From: Physella acuta
Taxonomy: Eukaryota > Mollusca > Gastropoda > Physidae
DNA length: 64,000 bases
Assembly (NCBI RefSeq): GCF_028476545.1
Contig: NW_026731650.1
Coordinates: forward strand, 1-64,000
Direction: 5' to 3'
The notes beneath the pieces are model-generated. The model ran no database searches, was not told where the DNA came from, and was given only the letters and a program-made list of their open reading frames with translations. Each line of letters starts with the position of its first letter. The first letter of the stretch is position 1. Below are positions 60,401 through 64,000 of the stretch, piece after piece. Position numbers and translations under genes: made by a program.

Positions 60401-63270
60401 CTTAAGCTCAGTATATCTGGCTAATTTTTTGCATGTTCCTAGGACAATGGCTTGACCTTTAGGGAAAACTGTCGGTTACACTCAAAGCCCTCGACGAGGG
60501 CTAAAAAGTGACCGCGAGTGAAATTCTCTTTATATGAGCTCTATTACGAAAAAAAATTTCCTCCGACGACCCCCCTTGATATTTTGTGAGGTGGTAGAAG
60601 AACACCTAGGGGTGTCACAAAAAACTCGGCATATCTGGGAAAACTTCGTAAAGCGGTCAAAACTGACCAGTTGTATTTCCCTATATAATCTTTGTATTTT
60701 ATGGGAAAAACAGAGGGTCATTTCAACGCAGACTTTAGGGTACTTAAGCTCAGTATATCTGGCTAATTTTTTGCATGCTCCTAGGTAAATGGCTTGACCT
60801 TTAGGGAAAACTGTCGGTTACACTCAAAGCCCTCGACGGGGGCTAAAAAGTGACCGCGAGTGCAATTCTCTTTATATGAGCTCTATTACGAAAAAAATTT
60901 TCCTCCGACGACCCCCATTGATATTTTGTGAGGTGGTAGAAGAACACCTAGGGGTTTCATAAAAAACTCGGCAATTCTGGGAAAACTTCGTAAAGCGGTC
61001 AAAACTGACCAGTTGTATTTCCCTATATAATCTTTGTATTTTATGGGAAAAACAGAGGGTCATTTCAACGCAGACTTTAGGGTACTTAAGCTCAGTATAT
61101 CTGGCTAATTTTTTGCATGTTCCTAGGACAATGGCTTGACCTTTAGGGAAAACTGTCGGTTACACTCAAAGCCCTCGACGAGGGCTAAAAAGTGACCGCG
61201 AGTGAAATTCTCTTTATATGAGCTCTATTACGAAAAAAAATTTCCTCCGACGACCCCCCTTGATATTTTGTGAGGTGGTAGAAGAACACCTAGGGGTGTC
61301 ACAAAAAACTCGGCATATCTGGGAAAACTTCGTAAAGCGGTCAAAACTGACCAGTTGTATTTCCCTATATAATCTTTGTATTTTATGGGAAAAACAGAGG
61401 GTCATTTCAACGCAGACTTTAGGGTACTTAAGCTCAGTATATCTGGCTAATTTTTTGCATGTTCCTAGGACAATGGCTTGACCTTTAGGGAAAACTGTCG
61501 GTTACACTCAAAGCCCTCGACGAGGGCTAAAAAGTGACCGCGAGTGAAATTCTCTTTATATGAGCTCTATTACGAAAAAAAATTTCCTCCGACGACCCCC
61601 ATTGATATTTTGTGAGGTGGTAGAAGAACACCTAGGGGTGTCACAAAAAACTCGGCATATCTGGGAAAACTTCGTAAAGCGGTCAAAACTGACCAGTTGT
61701 ATTTCCCTATATAATCTTTGTATTTTATGGGAAAAACAGAGGGTCATTTCAACGCAGACTTTAGGGTACTTAAGCTCAGTATATCTGGCTAATTTTTTGC
61801 ATGCTCCTAGGTAAATGGCTTGACCTTTAGGGAAAACTGTCGGTTACACTCAAAGCCCTCGACGAGGGCTAAAAAGTGACCGCGAGTGAAATTCTCTTTA
61901 TATGAGCTCTATTACGAAAAAAATTTTCCTCCGACGACCCCCATTGATATTTTGTGAGGTGGTAGAAGAACACCTAGGGGTTTCATAAAAAACTCGGCAA
62001 TTCTGGGAAAACTTCGTAAAGCGGTCAAAACTGACCAGTTGTATTTCCCTATATAATCTTTGTATTTTATGGGAAAAACAGAGGGTCATTTCAACGCAGA
62101 CTTTAGGGTACTTAAGCTCAGTATATCTGGCTAATTTTTTGCATGTTCCTAGGACAATGGCTTGACCTTTAGGGAAAACTGTCGGTTACACTCAAAGCCC
62201 TCGACGAGGGCTAAAAAGTGACCGCGAGTGAAATTCTCTTTATATGAGCTCTATTACGAAAAAAAATTTCCTCCGACGACCCCCCTTGATATTTTGTGAG
62301 GTGGTAGAAGAACACCTAGGGGTGTCACAAAAAACTCGGCATATCTGGGAAAACTTCGTAAAGCGGTCAAAACTGACCAGTTGTATTTCCCTATATAATC
62401 TTTGTATTTTATGGGAAAAACAGAGGGTCATTTCAACGCAGACTTTAGGGTACTTAAGCTCAGTATATCTGGCTAATTTTTTGCATGTTCCTAGGACAAT
62501 GGCTTGACCTTTAGGGAAAACTGTCGGTTACACTCAAAGCCCTCGACGAGGGCTAAAAAGTGACCGCGAGTGAAATTCTCTTTATATGAGCTCTATTACG
62601 AAAAAAAATTTCCTCCGACGACCCCCCTTGATATTTTGTGAGGTGGTAGAAGAACACCTAGGGGTGTCACAAAAAACTCGGCATATCTGGGAAAACTTCG
62701 TAAAGCGGTCAAAACTGACCAGTTGTATTTCCCTATATAATCTTTGTATTTTATGGGAAAAACAGAGGGTCATTTCAACGCAGACTTTAGGGTACTTAAG
62801 CTCAGTATATCTGGCTAATTTTTTGCATGCTCCTAGGTCAATGGCTTGACCTTTAGGGAAAACTGTCGGTTACACTCAAAGCCCTCGAAGAGGGCTAAAA
62901 AGTGACCGCGAGTGAAATTCTCTTTATATGAGCTCTATTATGAAAAAAAATTTCCTCCGACGACCCCCCTTGATATTTTGTGAGGTGGTAGAAGAACACC
63001 TAGGGGTTTCATAAAAAACTCGGCAATTCTGGGAAAACTTCGTAAAGCGGTCAAAACTGACCAGTTGTATTTCCCTATATAATCTTTGTATTTTATGGGA
63101 AAAACAGGGAAATTTTAACACAATTTTTAGGTTACTTAATGTCTGTACATCATGCTAAGTTTTTGCATACACTACTATAGATGACTAGGCCGTATGGAAA
63201 AACTGTTGGTCAGACTCAAAGCCCTCGACGAGGGCTAAAAGATGATCTTGAGTGAAATTCTCCTTATATG
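57458..63270. repeat. 342-bp satellite array, about 17 units
   Basis: Period 342 bp, measured from GAGCTCTATTACG at 57800, 58142 and so on to 62930. Each unit carries the hairpin AGCCCTCG-A-CGAGGGCT, GGTCAAAACTGACC and a TATATAA box. Because 342 is a multiple of three, 63-87 codon frames recur on both strands; they are not genes. Units fall into types, and some pairs of units recur 1368 bp apart. The outermost units are the most diverged. Confidence 0.96.
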
Positions 63271-63898
63271 AGATATAAATCTATATATATATAAATAAAT
63301 TGACGAACTATCCCCTTAATATTATGTGACGTCGTAGACCGACCATGGAGGGTAACAAAAAAACTTTATTCCCGTCGGAAACAGCCATTATAGTCGTTAA
63401 ATAAGTTCATATAACGTAATTTCTTATATAAGCAAACAATATAAGTAAACAATGACATACGTCATACGTTCAGTTTTCAAGGGAGGTAACGTTTTTAAAA
63501 TTATTATTTTTCAAATAATTGTATACTATTTTAAACAGAAACAGAAAATGACGAAGTATAGCAATTGTTTTAGTACAAAATTAAGTTGTTAATTTAGTTA
63601 AGTATGCTAATTAAATTAATTAATTAATTTCAAAAGGCAATGTAATATAAACTATGAGATATACTGTTCATGAAACCTGTGTAGTTCTAATTCCATTTTA
63701 GTTATACATTGCGTACTTTCCAAAAATTCTCATCGAATGTGCATGTAAATGACTAACAAAAACATTTTTTCTAAAGTTAGCATTACTGTTTAAATTAAAC
63801 TTATTAAAGCACTCCACACCCAATCCATCGCTAAATAATTAAGTATTCAAATTCTCAAATGCCTTTTAAAAACCTAAGCGAAGCTAGGCAGTATGCCT
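63271..63898. other. right flank of the satellite insert
   Basis: A decayed partial satellite unit (to about 63380), then unique AT-rich DNA, ending in the hairpin CTAGGCA-GTA-TGCCTAG directly against the right TA tract. No ORF. Confidence 0.6.
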
Positions 63899-64000
63899 AG
63901 TATATATATATAGGAGGGCCTACAATTTTTTTTTGCGGGGTGGCCCTTTTTTTCTAGTTCCGCCACTGTGTATAGCATATATAGGGATCTATTGTCATGT

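Larger units (their letters stand above)
56438..63968. mobile_element. hAT-type element, copy 2, carrying a satellite insert
   Basis: Starts CAGGGGCGGAACTACAG and ends CTAGTTCCGCCACTG, with a perfect 8-bp target duplication TGTATAGC (56430-56437 and 63969-63976). The left arm (to about 57000) and the last 45 bp match copy 1 at 2065-4686, including TGATGGTTGTTTTGTAAAAA and GCGGGGTGGCCC. No transposase is visible. In place of the short TA tract of copy 1 there is a TA tract split by 6.6 kb of satellite and flanks. Confidence 0.88.

Noticed and set aside
57456-63121. Conserved 63- and 87-codon ORFs repeated about 17 times
   Set aside because: They follow from a 342-bp satellite period. The frames occur on both strands, lack protein features and degrade with the unit.

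Overview
The window looks like nuclear DNA of an invertebrate, most likely a gastropod mollusc. This is an inference from intron-containing genes with GT-AG introns, a ceramide phosphoethanolamine synthase (an enzyme of invertebrates, not vertebrates), dense short palindromic words (AGATCTAG, TAGGCCTA), tRNA-derived SINE pieces, many hAT-type MITEs and very many minisatellites. Nothing bacterial is present.

Real host genes are few and split into small exons. (1) A complete carbonyl reductase 1-like gene (SDR family) lies on the minus strand at 6943-10339: eight exons, 276 residues, with all catalytic motifs. Decayed copies of some of its exons lie on the plus strand at 1865-1900 and 5500-6256. 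(2) A ceramide phosphoethanolamine synthase (CPES) gene lies on the plus strand with coding exons at 42450-45676. Several possible 5' exons are spread over 21-38 kb, and three of them carry an ATG and join in frame. (3) The last three coding exons of a second CPES-like gene lie on the minus strand at 53281-54852, with the same exon lengths and phases as gene 2; the rest should lie beyond the right edge.

Mobile DNA, left to right: a 2.6-kb non-autonomous hAT copy (2065-4686) split by an ORF1-only non-LTR retroposon (2733-4450); hAT-type MITEs of two families, many with 8-bp target duplications; palindromic elements with a CRE-like TIR; a recent non-autonomous LTR element (15821-19175, 467-bp LTRs); SINE pieces; and a second copy of the hAT family (56438-63968). 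The internal TA tract of that second copy holds a 6.6-kb insert made mainly of about 17 tandem 342-bp satellite units.

The 23-38 kb region, probably the 5' introns of the CPES gene, is almost wall-to-wall minisatellite (units 12-58 bp), and these arrays produce most of the long open frames. The two gene families do not obviously work together: carbonyl reductase is a soluble NADPH-dependent oxidoreductase, and CPES makes the sphingolipid ceramide phosphoethanolamine in Golgi membranes. What they share here is architecture: each has a related copy in inverted, tail-to-tail orientation.
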